DNA of 64,000 nucleotides. Source: an uncultured Ruminococcus sp. (lineage in GTDB: Bacteria > Bacillota > Clostridia > Oscillospirales > Ruminococcaceae). A program made the position numbers and the translations under genes. Below the pieces are notes generated by a model. It was not told where the DNA came from. It saw nothing but the letters and a program-made list of their open reading frames with translations, and ran no database searches. Where the stretch lies: NCBI RefSeq assembly GCF_947301925.1, contig NZ_CAMYUE010000004.1, forward strand, positions 177,525-241,524, given 5' to 3'. Position 1 is the stretch's first letter. The number at the start of each line of letters is the position of its first letter. This document shows positions 54,258 to 63,254 of the stretch, one piece after another.

Positions 54258-54288
54258 TAAAAGCGGCTTAGAGACCATCAGCCGCTTT
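54258..54288 (+). terminator. Intrinsic terminator of the CAP-dockerin gene
   Basis: AAAAGCGGCT and AGCCGCTTTT pair around an 11-base loop. Confidence 0.9.
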
Positions 54289-54396
54289 TATTTGTCCTGT
54301 ATGATGTAATTGTATCATGAACAAGGAAATTGATTAAATATAAAAATATTTCCGGTCTTGCAGCACTTTCGTTTTTCGCTCCCAATGTTGTGTATG

Positions 54397-54582
54397 AAAG
54401 GCCGATCTTACAAAATACGATCCGGGGAGTGATGAGCATTACAGGCAGCGAACTGAAGAAAACGCCTGGCAGATCTGCTGCGGTACAAAATAGGATATAG
54501 AGGAATGGGTCAGCGACGTGTTTGCGGATATATTCACAGGCTTTGTGTGGGAGCCTCATCATATTGACATATATCTGAAATA
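54397..54582 (+). pseudogene. Gene remnant interrupted by a TAG codon
   Basis: The gap 54226-54658 has no intact gene, but one frame reads as protein-like sequence for 31 codons (with DLTKYDPGSDEHYRQRTEE), meets TAG at 54490-54492, and continues for 29 codons (EEWVSDVFADIFTGFVW) to TAA at 54580. A different frame upstream (about 54351-54396) is also protein-like (LSFFAPNVVYERP), suggesting an additional frameshift. I could not name the parent gene. The end overlaps the next promoter. Alternatively it is chance coding potential. Confidence 0.35.
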
Positions 54583-54592
54583 ATGCTATAAT
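54564..54592 (+). promoter_or_regulatory. Consensus sigma-A promoter for the LTA-synthase-like gene
   Basis: TTGACA (54564-54569), 17 bases, TATAAT (54587-54592): a perfect consensus, 67 bases before the ATG. Confidence 0.92.
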
Positions 54593-54658
54593 TCTTTCTG
54601 TATTACGGCTCTTTGCGCCGTATCCTGCGGGGAGGATCATGAGGAGGTATGTGCGGAT

Positions 54659-56632
54659 ATGCTGAAAAAAATAACCGGATTTTTTCTTGTGGAGGATGAA
54701 AAAGGCTGCCAGAAGCTGAATATGGCTCACGGCAAGATGTATATAATGGCCTGCTGGCTCTTTGCGCTCTGGACTTTGTTCTATGCGTTCAGATACTATC
54801 CGTTCGGCAGCAGGGATACAACATCGGGAGTGCTCGGGGCTTTGCCGTTCTTTATAATGGCATTGCTTTCCCTTGCAGCCGCAGTATCGTTTTTTCTGCT
54901 GATAAAGAAGCTGAGGAAGTCCGAGAAATTCGGCCCCATAAAAATGGCGGCGGTACTGGGCATCGTCAGTTATTTGGTATGCGAGACCGTCAACAGCGGC
55001 AGCGTCTTTAAGGAATATCTGCCGTTTACGTTTTCGGGCATATTTCTTTACATACTGGTGTACATGATCGGCGCAGCAGTCCTGATAACGCCGAAAATAT
55101 GGTTCTTTGCAGTGAATACTTTTTTTACAGCATTCACCTTAATACAGTATTATGTGGTCAGATTCAGAGGCGTCGCTGTAAGATTCAATGATATACTGAA
55201 TATAAAGAGCGCTCTGCTTATAAAGGGGGAGTATACCTTTTCACTGACAAGGTATATTGTGCTTGCGGGCATAGTATATGTACTTGCCTCTGTGCTGATA
55301 TTATCGGTAAAGTTCAATAAGAACAAGCTGCCTGCCAGAGCTGCGGCATCTGGTGTGGCAGCGGCAGGCGTTGCGGTATTTATGCTGTTTTTTGAGAGTA
55401 TGTGCGTTCCGAAGCATGGATTTAATATAGCTTACCCGAAAGAGACCGTTTCTAAGGTCGGCAGTATGAACATGATCTTATATGATGTGACGCATAATCG
55501 CATCTATAAGCCAAAGGACTACTCCGACAGCAGCGCAAGGGCCCTCATGGAGCAGTACAGCAGCGATACGGAATATACAGGGACTCCCGTGGTGATCGGT
55601 ATACTTAACGAGAGCTTTGCAGATCATTCACATTTGGGCGAAATGTCAGTCAATACGGATATTATCCCGGTGTGGAGGAGCCTTCATGAGAATACGATCA
55701 AGGGCTATGTTACCGTAAGTCCTTACGGAGGCAATACCTGCGATTCGGAATATGAGTTCCTTACAGGCAACTCACTTATGTTTCTTCCCGATGGCATAGT
55801 ACCTTACTCAACTTATTTTGACAGTCATAAAGACAGCATTGTAGATGTCTTCAACGGTTACGGCTTTGATACGGTAGGTATCTCCCCTGTGTTCAGAGAC
55901 TTGTGGAACGTGGGGAATGTGTATGAACAGCTGGGCTTTGACCGTACATACTTCCTGGACGGTGAGGAAAACATAGATACTTCATTTAAGGACGACAGTA
56001 AGCTGTATGGCCGTATTATGGACATGGCCGATAACCGTGACAAGTCAAAGGGAATGTTTATCTGGACAGCTACTATGCAGAATCATTCCCCCTACGAAAA
56101 CTACCGCTCCAGAGATATAAAACTTGAGGAGCCCTATGACAGGAGCGCAGAGATATACCTCAATTCCCTGCACCTCAGCGACAAGGCTACCCTTGAGCTC
56201 ATAGACCACTTCCGCGATTACGACGAGCAGGTGATAATAGTCATGTTCGGCGATCACTTCCCTTATCTTCCTGATTTTGAAGGGAAACTGTTGAAAGGCC
56301 GTCAGGACCTCAGCGGAATGGAACGTGCAGCCCTGACTCATCAGACTCCCTTCTTCATATGGAGCAACCGTGATATTTCAGAATATGAGACAGATGAGAT
56401 AAGCCTGAATTACCTTTCCGACGAGCTGATGAAGGCGGCAGGTATACCGCTGAGTCCCGCCCAGTGCGAACTGGAGAATATCAGGGAGACTGTTCCTGTT
56501 ATTACCGCATGGGGATACAGGGACAAAAACGGTGCATGGCATTCAAGAATAGATATAGAAGGCGAAAGCAAGGACGTTCTTGATGATTATGCTTCAATGT
56601 GCTATTATCGTATGTTCAGGCAGTACAACTGA
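54659..56632 (+). CDS. LtaS-like sulfatase-fold phosphoglycerol transferase
   Basis: 657 residues. Five to six membrane helices (about 25-245) are followed by an extracellular alkaline-phosphatase-superfamily domain (about 290-590). The metal site is indicated by ILNESFAD near 317, the nucleophile Thr in GGNTCDSEYEF near 359, and MFGDHFP near 530. Such enzymes polymerise glycerol phosphate from phosphatidylglycerol onto a lipid anchor to make lipoteichoic acid or modify surface glycans. Single gene between a consensus promoter and a terminator. GAGGAGG precedes the ATG at 11 bases. Confidence 0.88.
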   Translation: MLKKITGFFLVEDEKGCQKLNMAHGKMYIMACWLFALWTLFYAFRYYPFGSRDTTSGVLGALPFFIMALLSLAAAVSFFLLIKKLRKSEKFGPIKMAAVLGIVSYLVCETVNSGSVFKEYLPFTFSGIFLYILVYMIGAAVLITPKIWFFAVNTFFTAFTLIQYYVVRFRGVAVRFNDILNIKSALLIKGEYTFSLTRYIVLAGIVYVLASVLILSVKFNKNKLPARAAASGVAAAGVAVFMLFFESMCVPKHGFNIAYPKETVSKVGSMNMILYDVTHNRIYKPKDYSDSSARALMEQYSSDTEYTGTPVVIGILNESFADHSHLGEMSVNTDIIPVWRSLHENTIKGYVTVSPYGGNTCDSEYEFLTGNSLMFLPDGIVPYSTYFDSHKDSIVDVFNGYGFDTVGISPVFRDLWNVGNVYEQLGFDRTYFLDGEENIDTSFKDDSKLYGRIMDMADNRDKSKGMFIWTATMQNHSPYENYRSRDIKLEEPYDRSAEIYLNSLHLSDKATLELIDHFRDYDEQVIIVMFGDHFPYLPDFEGKLLKGRQDLSGMERAALTHQTPFFIWSNRDISEYETDEISLNYLSDELMKAAGIPLSPAQCELENIRETVPVITAWGYRDKNGAWHSRIDIEGESKDVLDDYASMCYYRMFRQYN

Positions 56633-56637
56633 AAGAA

Positions 56638-56670
56638 AAAGCCCCTTTATCAGAAGGGGCTTTCTTTTTT
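56638..56670. terminator. Bidirectional terminator
   Basis: AAAGCCCCTT pairs with AAGGGGCTTT around TATCAG, with A-rich and T-rich flanks, between the LtaS-like and DUF4349 genes. Confidence 0.93.
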
Positions 56671-56679
56671 ATGAGCGTA

Positions 56680-57798
56680 TCACTTTTTTGTTTCATCCTG
56701 CTTCTGCGGAGCCCTGGCCGCCTCGGTGTTCTGCACCTTCTGCGGGGGAGGAGGTCCCTGAACGGGAGGAGCCTGCGGTCTGGGAGGCTGAGGAGCAGGG
56801 GGCTGCGGCGGGTATACCTGAGCAGGCATAACAGGCCGTACAGGCTTCGGATGAGCCTTGCGGTACTTCTCGGCTGCTTTTGAGATGAGCTTTACGATCT
56901 TTGCGATTATGAACGCAAGCAGGCCTATAAGAAGCAGATAGGGAAGTATCTTTATGATGACGAACAGGAGGCCTTCAAGGAACTCCAGGAAGGTATCCCA
57001 AGTCTCGGATACGGTATTCTTCAGTCTCTGGCCGAAGGTGTCGGTCTTCTTGACAACGGGCTTGTCGGTGTACTCCCTTACCTCGTTCAGAGTGAGATTG
57101 ATGTAGGAATATGCCACATCGTTCTCGATATTGTTCATGCGGGTCTTGATGGTGGCTATCTGGATCTGTATATCCGTAAGCTCGTTCTCGATCTTGACTG
57201 CGTCGGCCTCGTTCTTTATGCCGCTGAGTATGTCCAGATAGCGCTGCTCCTTGGCCTCATAGATAGAGAGGGTGGTCTTGAGGTCGGAGTATTCCGTGCT
57301 GAGGTTCTGGACTGAGGCGTTCTTCCTGCGCATATCTCCCACTGATTCCGCGTCCTTGCAGAAGTTGTCATAGTCTGCGCTGGGGATTCTCACTACGGCG
57401 CTGAGAGTTTTCCACTTCTCGTCCTCGGAATAACGCCACTGTGTGGAGCTGCCGCCGTCGGAGTAGACCTCGCTTTCGATAAAGCCCTTGTAGTTGCTGA
57501 TAAGCTCGTGTATCCTGTCGACGGATTCGTCGAATTCAAGGACGTCTATGCTCATATCGCAGGAGTAGACCAGCATTTTTGTGTCTATGAGCTTTACGTC
57601 CGCCTGCTTGTAGCTTATTGTTTCGGCTCCGGTATTTTCTATATCCTCGGATTCTGCCGCGGTCTCGTCCTGTACCACGAAGTTCCCGGAAACATTGTTA
57701 TCGGAAGCTGACGAGTAGTCGTCCTTCTTGTCGCTGCCGCAGGAGGGAAGTGCGAGGGTGGCTGCTATGGCTAATAGTAGTATCGTTTGCTTTTTCAT
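56680..57798 (-). CDS. DUF4349 lipoprotein with proline-rich tail
   Basis: 372 residues. Lipobox LALPSC at about 20; an acidic linker; the DUF4349 domain (about 70-265) with MLVYSCDMSIDV at its start and a coiled coil around LSTEYSDLKTTLSIYEAKEQ; one membrane helix (about 278-305); and a cytosolic Pro/Gln/Ala-rich tail with repeated QPPRPQAPP-like turns. The family is of unknown function, found on cell surfaces of many bacteria. It has its own promoter at 57835-57863. The terminal Pro-rich segment is likely disordered. Confidence 0.85.
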   Translation of the reverse strand: MKKQTILLLAIAATLALPSCGSDKKDDYSSASDNNVSGNFVVQDETAAESEDIENTGAETISYKQADVKLIDTKMLVYSCDMSIDVLEFDESVDRIHELISNYKGFIESEVYSDGGSSTQWRYSEDEKWKTLSAVVRIPSADYDNFCKDAESVGDMRRKNASVQNLSTEYSDLKTTLSIYEAKEQRYLDILSGIKNEADAVKIENELTDIQIQIATIKTRMNNIENDVAYSYINLTLNEVREYTDKPVVKKTDTFGQRLKNTVSETWDTFLEFLEGLLFVIIKILPYLLLIGLLAFIIAKIVKLISKAAEKYRKAHPKPVRPVMPAQVYPPQPPAPQPPRPQAPPVQGPPPPQKVQNTEAARAPQKQDETKK

Positions 57799-57834
57799 TA
57801 TTACACGCTCCTTTGAGAGGGATTTTGTAATAAC

Positions 57835-57863
57835 ATGATACCACTGTTTTTGTACTGAGTCAA
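57835..57863 (-). promoter_or_regulatory. Sigma-A-type promoter for the DUF4349 gene
   Basis: On the minus strand TTGACT (57863-57858), 17 bases, TATCAT (57840-57835). Confidence 0.75.
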
Positions 57864-57915
57864 TGAATATCTCATAACAAAAGATTGAAATTTGTTTACA
57901 AATAATAAAAAAGTT

Positions 57916-59148
57916 TTAAAGCGGCTTGCGGCAGACCACTGTCATATTCATGCAGCCGTCGGAGGTCTCGGCGTAGATATCTCCCTTCATCAGCGCCATG
58001 AGCCTGCGGCATATGTACAGACCCAGTCCGCTGCCCTGCTGGGAGCCTGTATTGGATCCCCGCCAGAAGCTGTCGAATATATGTGGCAGCTCCGTGTCGG
58101 GCAGGGTACAGCCCGTGTTGGTAACGGTTATAAGGCGGCAGTCCTCCTCGTCGGAGAAGCTGAGGGATATGCTCCTGCCGTCGCCGTATTTAACGGCGTT
58201 TTCGATGATATTCTGGAGCACCTCCTCCAGACGGTCGGGGTCTCCGCTGAGCAGACAGTCGCTGTAGCTGCCTGTGGAGAAATCAGTTCCCGTAACGGAG
58301 AGCTTGTCAAAATAGTACCGTTCTATCCTTCCGATGACGTCCGAAAGGTAGAATTCCGTGCAGTTCACGGTGAATTCCATGAAATCGCTGCTGAGATTGC
58401 TGGAAAGCTCGTTGACTATTTTCTCTATCTCGTCGGCCTTGCCGTTTATGCTGTCTGCGGCGGAGCGCTGCTCCTCGCCATCGGAGTATATCCCCTTTGA
58501 CAGCGCCTTTGAGTAGAGCTTTATGGCGGAGAGGGGAGTCTTTATATCATGGGAAAGGGACAGCAGGAAGGTCTTTTCGTTCCTTGCGTATTCCAGCTCT
58601 CTCTGGCGGGAGTGCTCCAACTCGCTGCGGAGCATATCCAGTCCCCAGATGAATTTTCCGAAGTAGCGGCTTTTCTGCTCCTTCAGCGGCAGGGCCAGAT
58701 TGCCCTTTGCAAGCTGTTCGGGCAGCTCGCTTATATCATTGAAGGGCTTGACGATCCTGCGCCTGATGTACAGCAGCAGTGCAAGCGTCATCAGCACCAG
58801 CGTAGCGGAAAAGACGTTCATGATAACGAGGGGAGCGTAATTATTCTCCTGTCCACCGTCGGAGTAGTCTATGCGGTAGAGACTGCCGTTTATGCTTCTG
58901 ATAACATATCTGCCGTCGGCGTTGTAGAAGTCCTCGGAGCCGTCGTACAGCCGTATTGAGCTGATGTGGGGATAGTCGGCGGCGTCCGGCTCTGCTCCTG
59001 CGGAAAGCTCTCTCTCCACGCGGCTGATCTCCACCTTGTAAAGCGGGACGGACAGCTTTTCGCTCTTGAGCATGACAATGTTCAGGGCGGCGATAACAGC
59101 TGCCGCGATAAGCAGTACGGCGGCGATGATCCTGTCGAAGCCTTTCAT
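57916..59148 (-). CDS. Sensor histidine kinase
   Basis: 410 residues. A membrane helix (about 7-24), an extracellular sensor region of about 85 residues, a second helix (about 113-133), HAMP-like linker, HisKA with phospho-acceptor His in LSLSHDIKTPLSA near 205, and a HATPase domain with N-box NIIENAVKYGDG near 305 and G-boxes (GSGLGLYICR near 380). The sensed signal is unknown. It starts one base after the response regulator stops (TGACATG), so it is translationally coupled and last in the four-gene operon. Confidence 0.93.
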   Translation of the reverse strand: MKGFDRIIAAVLLIAAAVIAALNIVMLKSEKLSVPLYKVEISRVERELSAGAEPDAADYPHISSIRLYDGSEDFYNADGRYVIRSINGSLYRIDYSDGGQENNYAPLVIMNVFSATLVLMTLALLLYIRRRIVKPFNDISELPEQLAKGNLALPLKEQKSRYFGKFIWGLDMLRSELEHSRQRELEYARNEKTFLLSLSHDIKTPLSAIKLYSKALSKGIYSDGEEQRSAADSINGKADEIEKIVNELSSNLSSDFMEFTVNCTEFYLSDVIGRIERYYFDKLSVTGTDFSTGSYSDCLLSGDPDRLEEVLQNIIENAVKYGDGRSISLSFSDEEDCRLITVTNTGCTLPDTELPHIFDSFWRGSNTGSQQGSGLGLYICRRLMALMKGDIYAETSDGCMNMTVVCRKPL

Positions 59149-59149
59149 G

Positions 59150-59815
59150 TCAGCCCTCCCAGCGGTAGCCCTTGCCCCATACTGTGATTATCTTTTCGGG
59201 AGCCTTGGGATCGTTTTCTATCTTCTGTCTGAGCCATTTGATGTGTACCGTAAGGGTCTGGGGTTCGGATTCGCTGTCAGTTCCCCATATCCTGCCGAAT
59301 ATGAAGTCCTTGCCCAATGTCTGTCCCTTGTTGGCAATGAGCAGGTGCAGCAGCTCGAACTCCTTGGCGGTAAGAATCAGGGGAGAGCCGTTCTTTTCTG
59401 CGGTCCCGTCGGCAAGATTGAGAGTGATACCGCCGTCTGATATGGTATCCATTGCCAGGCGGCGCCTGAATATGCCCTTTATCTTGGCAATGAGAATATC
59501 TATGTCATAGGGCTTTTCTATGTAGTCGTCGGCGCCTGTGAGTATGCCGTTGAGCTTGTCCTCCCTGTCCGTCCTTGCGGTGAGTATGATTATGGGAGTA
59601 TTGTCCTTTTCTCTTATCCTGCGGCACATGGCAAAGCCGTCCATTCCAGGGAGCATTATATCCAGCAGGACAAGCCTTGCCCCGTATTTTTCAAACAGGG
59701 ACAAGGCTTTTTCCGCTGAAGCGGCGGTGCTCACGGAGTAATTCTCCGCGCGGAGAAATCCGCAGAGCAGTCCGCTCAGCTCCTCATTATCTTCAACAAT
59801 AAGTATATCTACCAT
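59150..59815 (-). CDS. OmpR-family response regulator
   Basis: 221 residues. Receiver domain (about 1-115): acidic pair in VEDNEE, phospho-acceptor Asp in LLDIMLPG near 51, Thr in ILTART near 80 and Lys in EKPYD near 101. A winged-helix DNA-binding domain follows (about 125-221) with GRIWGTDSE and HIKWLRQKIE. The start at 59815 is read through coupling with the preceding ATPase gene (TAATATG); no clear ribosome site is present. It is the partner of the kinase behind it and probably controls the ABC genes ahead of it. Confidence 0.93.
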   Translation of the reverse strand: MVDILIVEDNEELSGLLCGFLRAENYSVSTAASAEKALSLFEKYGARLVLLDIMLPGMDGFAMCRRIREKDNTPIIILTARTDREDKLNGILTGADDYIEKPYDIDILIAKIKGIFRRRLAMDTISDGGITLNLADGTAEKNGSPLILTAKEFELLHLLIANKGQTLGKDFIFGRIWGTDSESEPQTLTVHIKWLRQKIENDPKAPEKIITVWGKGYRWEG

Positions 59816-59816
59816 A

Positions 59817-60581
59817 TTACCAACCCATTTCCATAAGCCAGTTATTAAGGCCGCGCTCACGCTGATTCAGCGGCTGTGCCTTATTGATATTATACTCTCC
59901 TTTTATGTTTCCGTCAACTATGTACAGCACCCTTGAACACTTTGCGGCCACCTTTGCGTCATGAGTTACCAGCATTATCGTAGTGCCGTCGCTGTTGAGC
60001 TTTTCCAGCTCGTTCATGACCTCGTCGGAGGAGGTGCGGTTGAGGGCGCCTGTGGGCTCGTCCGCGAATATCATCTGCGGATCGTTTATCATGCTGCGGC
60101 ATATGCAGGCTCTCTGGAGCTGTCCGCCGGACACCTCGTTGATATCGTTCTCACAGATCTCGCTTATGCCCAGTCTGTGCATGAGCTCCTGTCCGCGCTT
60201 CAGGGTCTCTCTGCGGGATTCGCTCTTCTTGTCGGACTTTACCGCAGGGAGTATGATATTGTCGATTATCGAGAGGTTCTTCATCATGTACATCTGCTGG
60301 AAGATGAAGCCCATGTCGTCAAGGCGCATTTTTGCAAGTGCGTTGTCGTTCATGTCCGCAAGGCTCTTTCCGCAGAAGTTCACGCTGCCTGCGGTCATCT
60401 TGTCCATGCCCGAGACCGTATACAGCAATGTGGATTTGCCCGAGCCCGAGGGTCCCATAACGGCTACCATCTCGCCCTTGTTTATGCGGAAGCTGACGTT
60501 CCTCAGCACGTTGTTCTGTCTCTTGTTGACTATGTATGTCTTGCAGAGGTCCTTTACCTCCAGTATAGTATTCGTACTCAT
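59817..60581 (-). CDS. ABC transporter ATPase of the BceA/MacB type
   Basis: 254 residues. Walker A GPSGSGKST near 42, Q-loop FIFQQMYMMKNL near 92, signature VSGGQLQR near 148 and Walker B MIFADEPTGALNR near 168. The layout of ATPase, FtsX-like permease and two-component system in one operon is that of antimicrobial-peptide sensing and detoxification modules in Firmicutes. The gene lies 14 bases after the permease and is coupled to the response regulator. Confidence 0.93.
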   Translation of the reverse strand: MSTNTILEVKDLCKTYIVNKRQNNVLRNVSFRINKGEMVAVMGPSGSGKSTLLYTVSGMDKMTAGSVNFCGKSLADMNDNALAKMRLDDMGFIFQQMYMMKNLSIIDNIILPAVKSDKKSESRRETLKRGQELMHRLGISEICENDINEVSGGQLQRACICRSMINDPQMIFADEPTGALNRTSSDEVMNELEKLNSDGTTIMLVTHDAKVAAKCSRVLYIVDGNIKGEYNINKAQPLNQRERGLNNWLMEMGW

Positions 60582-60595
60582 TTTTCATATCTCCT

Positions 60596-62965
60596 TTATT
60601 CGATGTCGGAAGTGTCCGAAGCCTTTATCTTCTTCATGCTGAGAGCTGTGAGAAATGCGCCGAGAACTGCGGCTGCAATGACGATCACAGGGTAGATGAC
60701 GCAGACCTCAACAGGCTTTATGTTGTAATCAACTCCGTTTATTGCGCCCATTATACTGAATACGGGGTCGATGCAGAGCTTTGTCACGGGAGTGCTCAGT
60801 GCCACTGCCAGCAGCGAGGCTGCTGCGGCAACTATCACAAATCGCAGGGCGTGCTGTGCTATCACGGAGCGGGTTTTGAAGCCCATTGCCTTCATCAGTG
60901 CTATCTCCGGCTTTTCCTTTGAGATGAATGAGCGCTCCATAAGCACGGATATCATAAGGATTATTATTACGGTTATGAGCACCACCATTATCTTTACTCC
61001 GTTGATGGTGTCCTTTATGTTTTCGCCTATGCAGGACATTACAAATCCATCGGTGTCGTAGACGTACTTTGAGTCAAAGATGTCCTTGATCCTGTCTATG
61101 CGCTTTTCGGTCTCCTTTTTGCCGGGAGAATCGCTGAAGTCTATCTGGAAGCCCGGAGTCTGTGCAACGAGATCCTCAGGCAGCTCAAAGCTTTCGTGGA
61201 ATCTTCCCGTCTCGCCGAGCTGCATCATGCTCTGGAAAAGGGCGGAGACAATGAAATCGTCGGTCTTGTCGCCGATGGTGAGCTTTACCTTGTCGCCTAC
61301 GCCTACGTCCAGCTTTTTGGCTGCATTGTAGGTTAGAGCTATTTCATTGCTGTATTTGGGAGCATAGCCCTCGGCATAGGAATAGTCGGAAGCCTTAGTA
61401 TCCTTGTTGTACATGAATACGATAGAGGCCTTTTTGCCATTGGCTTCAATTGTCGGTAACAGCATGATCTCTGAGGTGACCTTGCAGGGCATACCGTTGT
61501 CTGCAAGCTTCTTTTCGATATCTGCGGCGATATCCTCACAGTTGCTCTCTCCTGTCATTATCTTTGACATCATTTCGGTATCGTTGATATATGCGTCGCT
61601 TTTCTGACAGCATAAAAGGGGCATAAGCTTTTCACTGGAAAGAGTGTTGGCAGTATTTGCAAGGCCCATGATAAGCAGCATACATACAGTGAATATTGCT
61701 GTCATTATGCCGAACTGTCTGGGGCTGCTGAATATATCATTGAAGGCAAGGAAGCCTGTGGCGCCCAGCCTGCTCTTTCCGAGATGAAGGAGACCCTTTC
61801 TCCTGAATCTCTCACCTGTCTGTCCGCTTCTTACCGCATCTATGGGCGAGAGCTTCTTTATCCTTCTTGTGCATCTCCAGCAGAACAGGAGTATGATAAG
61901 TATGACAGCTATGCTGCACAGTACCGATATGAGCAGGGAATGATCGTTGCCCAGTACCATGTTTTCGCTTACGGACTTCATGAGAGCGCTGCCGAAGGGG
62001 AGGCTCAGAGCAAGTCCGACAGCTGCGCCGATAACTGCTATACCCAGATATTTCACAAGGTACAGTCCGCGCACCGAGCGGTTTTTCAGTCCCAGCGCCT
62101 TCATGACGCCTATCTCGCGGAATTCCTCGTTGATGGTGAAGCTTATGGTAAATCTCAGCATAACGAATGAGACCAGTATGAGGCATATGCTCACTATCAG
62201 CAGAAGTCCCGCAACTATGGCGTTCATAATATAGCTTGTCCTTACCAGCAATATGCCCTTGTTGAAGGACGCATCGGGGATATCAGAAAGGTCGGATTCA
62301 AGAGTATTTTTGTCTATACCGTTGATATAGAAGATCGACGCGGAGTTGTTCCTGACTGCTTCTTCATCGGCTGCAAATTTCTCATAGTCCGTATTGTTGA
62401 TTATTATACGGGAATTGTTCATCATTTCCGAACCGAGAAAGGCGTCCTTTGCAGGACCGGCATATTTCAGAGTGAGTTCCGTGTCTCCCAGTTTCAGCTG
62501 AAATTCGTCCCCTGTATCAAGGCCGCATTTTCTGACGATACTGCCGGTGATATAGCCGTATCCCTCCGGGACCTTCTTCAGAATTTCATTATCCTTGTCA
62601 AAGTAATTGATCCTGGCGTTGTCCACGGAGAGCACGAGACAAGCGTTTCCGAATTCTGCCAGTTTCTTGCCGTCCCTTGTGAGGTCGTTGTCGCTGAAGC
62701 ACATCTGCTCCTCGCGGCGGAAGTCGCTGACGTTCGGCTTATTCAGCAGCAGCTCCTCAATCTCATCGCCGTTATTGCTGAAGGACGCGATGAAGTGGTC
62801 GCTCAGGTCTGCTTTCTCGAAGTAATAATCCAGACCGCCCATAACGGTGATGATATTGTTGACGCTGCTGGCGGCGAACATAGTCGCAAGAATCACAAAC
62901 AGCAGCAATATGACGTTCATGGTCTTTTTACGTTTCAGATCTTTTTTCAGTATCCTCATATACAT
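60596..62965 (-). CDS. FtsX-domain ABC permease
   Basis: 789 residues. One N-terminal helix (about 15-35), an extracellular domain (about 45-245), the first FtsX helix bundle (about 250-370, with NEEFREIGVMKALGLKNRS), a central helix pair and a second extracellular domain (about 430-640), then a second FtsX bundle (about 660-780). Two-bundle permeases of about 800 residues differ from the ten-helix BceB type but often accompany a histidine kinase and regulator. Substrate unknown; lipids or cell-wall-active peptides are typical. First gene of the operon. Confidence 0.9.
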   Translation of the reverse strand: MYMRILKKDLKRKKTMNVILLLFVILATMFAASSVNNIITVMGGLDYYFEKADLSDHFIASFSNNGDEIEELLLNKPNVSDFRREEQMCFSDNDLTRDGKKLAEFGNACLVLSVDNARINYFDKDNEILKKVPEGYGYITGSIVRKCGLDTGDEFQLKLGDTELTLKYAGPAKDAFLGSEMMNNSRIIINNTDYEKFAADEEAVRNNSASIFYINGIDKNTLESDLSDIPDASFNKGILLVRTSYIMNAIVAGLLLIVSICLILVSFVMLRFTISFTINEEFREIGVMKALGLKNRSVRGLYLVKYLGIAVIGAAVGLALSLPFGSALMKSVSENMVLGNDHSLLISVLCSIAVILIILLFCWRCTRRIKKLSPIDAVRSGQTGERFRRKGLLHLGKSRLGATGFLAFNDIFSSPRQFGIMTAIFTVCMLLIMGLANTANTLSSEKLMPLLCCQKSDAYINDTEMMSKIMTGESNCEDIAADIEKKLADNGMPCKVTSEIMLLPTIEANGKKASIVFMYNKDTKASDYSYAEGYAPKYSNEIALTYNAAKKLDVGVGDKVKLTIGDKTDDFIVSALFQSMMQLGETGRFHESFELPEDLVAQTPGFQIDFSDSPGKKETEKRIDRIKDIFDSKYVYDTDGFVMSCIGENIKDTINGVKIMVVLITVIIILMISVLMERSFISKEKPEIALMKAMGFKTRSVIAQHALRFVIVAAAASLLAVALSTPVTKLCIDPVFSIMGAINGVDYNIKPVEVCVIYPVIVIAAAVLGAFLTALSMKKIKASDTSDIE

Positions 62966-62992
62966 GATCTATCCCTCGCTTTCTGTGATCTT

Positions 62993-63021
62993 ATATTAGC
63001 ACGGGAATTATTAAATAATCC
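62993..63021 (-). promoter_or_regulatory. Weak promoter of the ABC/two-component operon
   Basis: On the minus strand GGATTA (63021-63016), 17 bases, TAATAT (62998-62993), about 28 bases before the permease start. A weak -35 box suits activation by the operon's own regulator. Confidence 0.45.
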
Positions 63022-63044
63022 TTAAATGGAAAATACCGCTTGTT

Positions 63045-63073
63045 CCGATGTGAAAACAGCCTGCACCGATGTG
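63045..63073. promoter_or_regulatory. Direct repeat CCGATGTG, candidate response-regulator box
   Basis: Identical eight-base copies at 63045-63052 and 63066-63073, two helical turns apart, about 24 bases upstream of the weak promoter. The second lies in the loop of a hairpin with arms AGCCTGCAC/GTGCAGGCT (63058-63079). Confidence 0.45.
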
Positions 63074-63209
63074 CAGGCTTGGGATCAGGCCGTTTTTTCT
63101 GTTATACTCACAGTGCTCTCTTTGTTCGTTTCTTAGTATATCATAAAAGCGAAGAAATAGCAACAGCCGCGGAGAGATCTTACCGCTTGTGCTGCTTTCG
63201 GCACAAAAA

Positions 63210-63244
63210 TATCCCCTGACCGTACAGAACGGTCAGGGGATATC
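63210..63244 (-). terminator. Intrinsic terminator of the dockerin gene
   Basis: ATATCCCCTGACCGT pairs perfectly with ACGGTCAGGGGATAT around ACAGA. On the minus strand the stem leads into a T run. Confidence 0.93.
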
Positions 63245-63254
63245 ATCTTATGGC

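Noticed and set aside
54278..54730. 150-codon minus-strand frame in the gap before the LtaS-like gene
   Set aside because: It runs through a consensus promoter, ribosome site and start of the plus-strand gene, and no motif is present.
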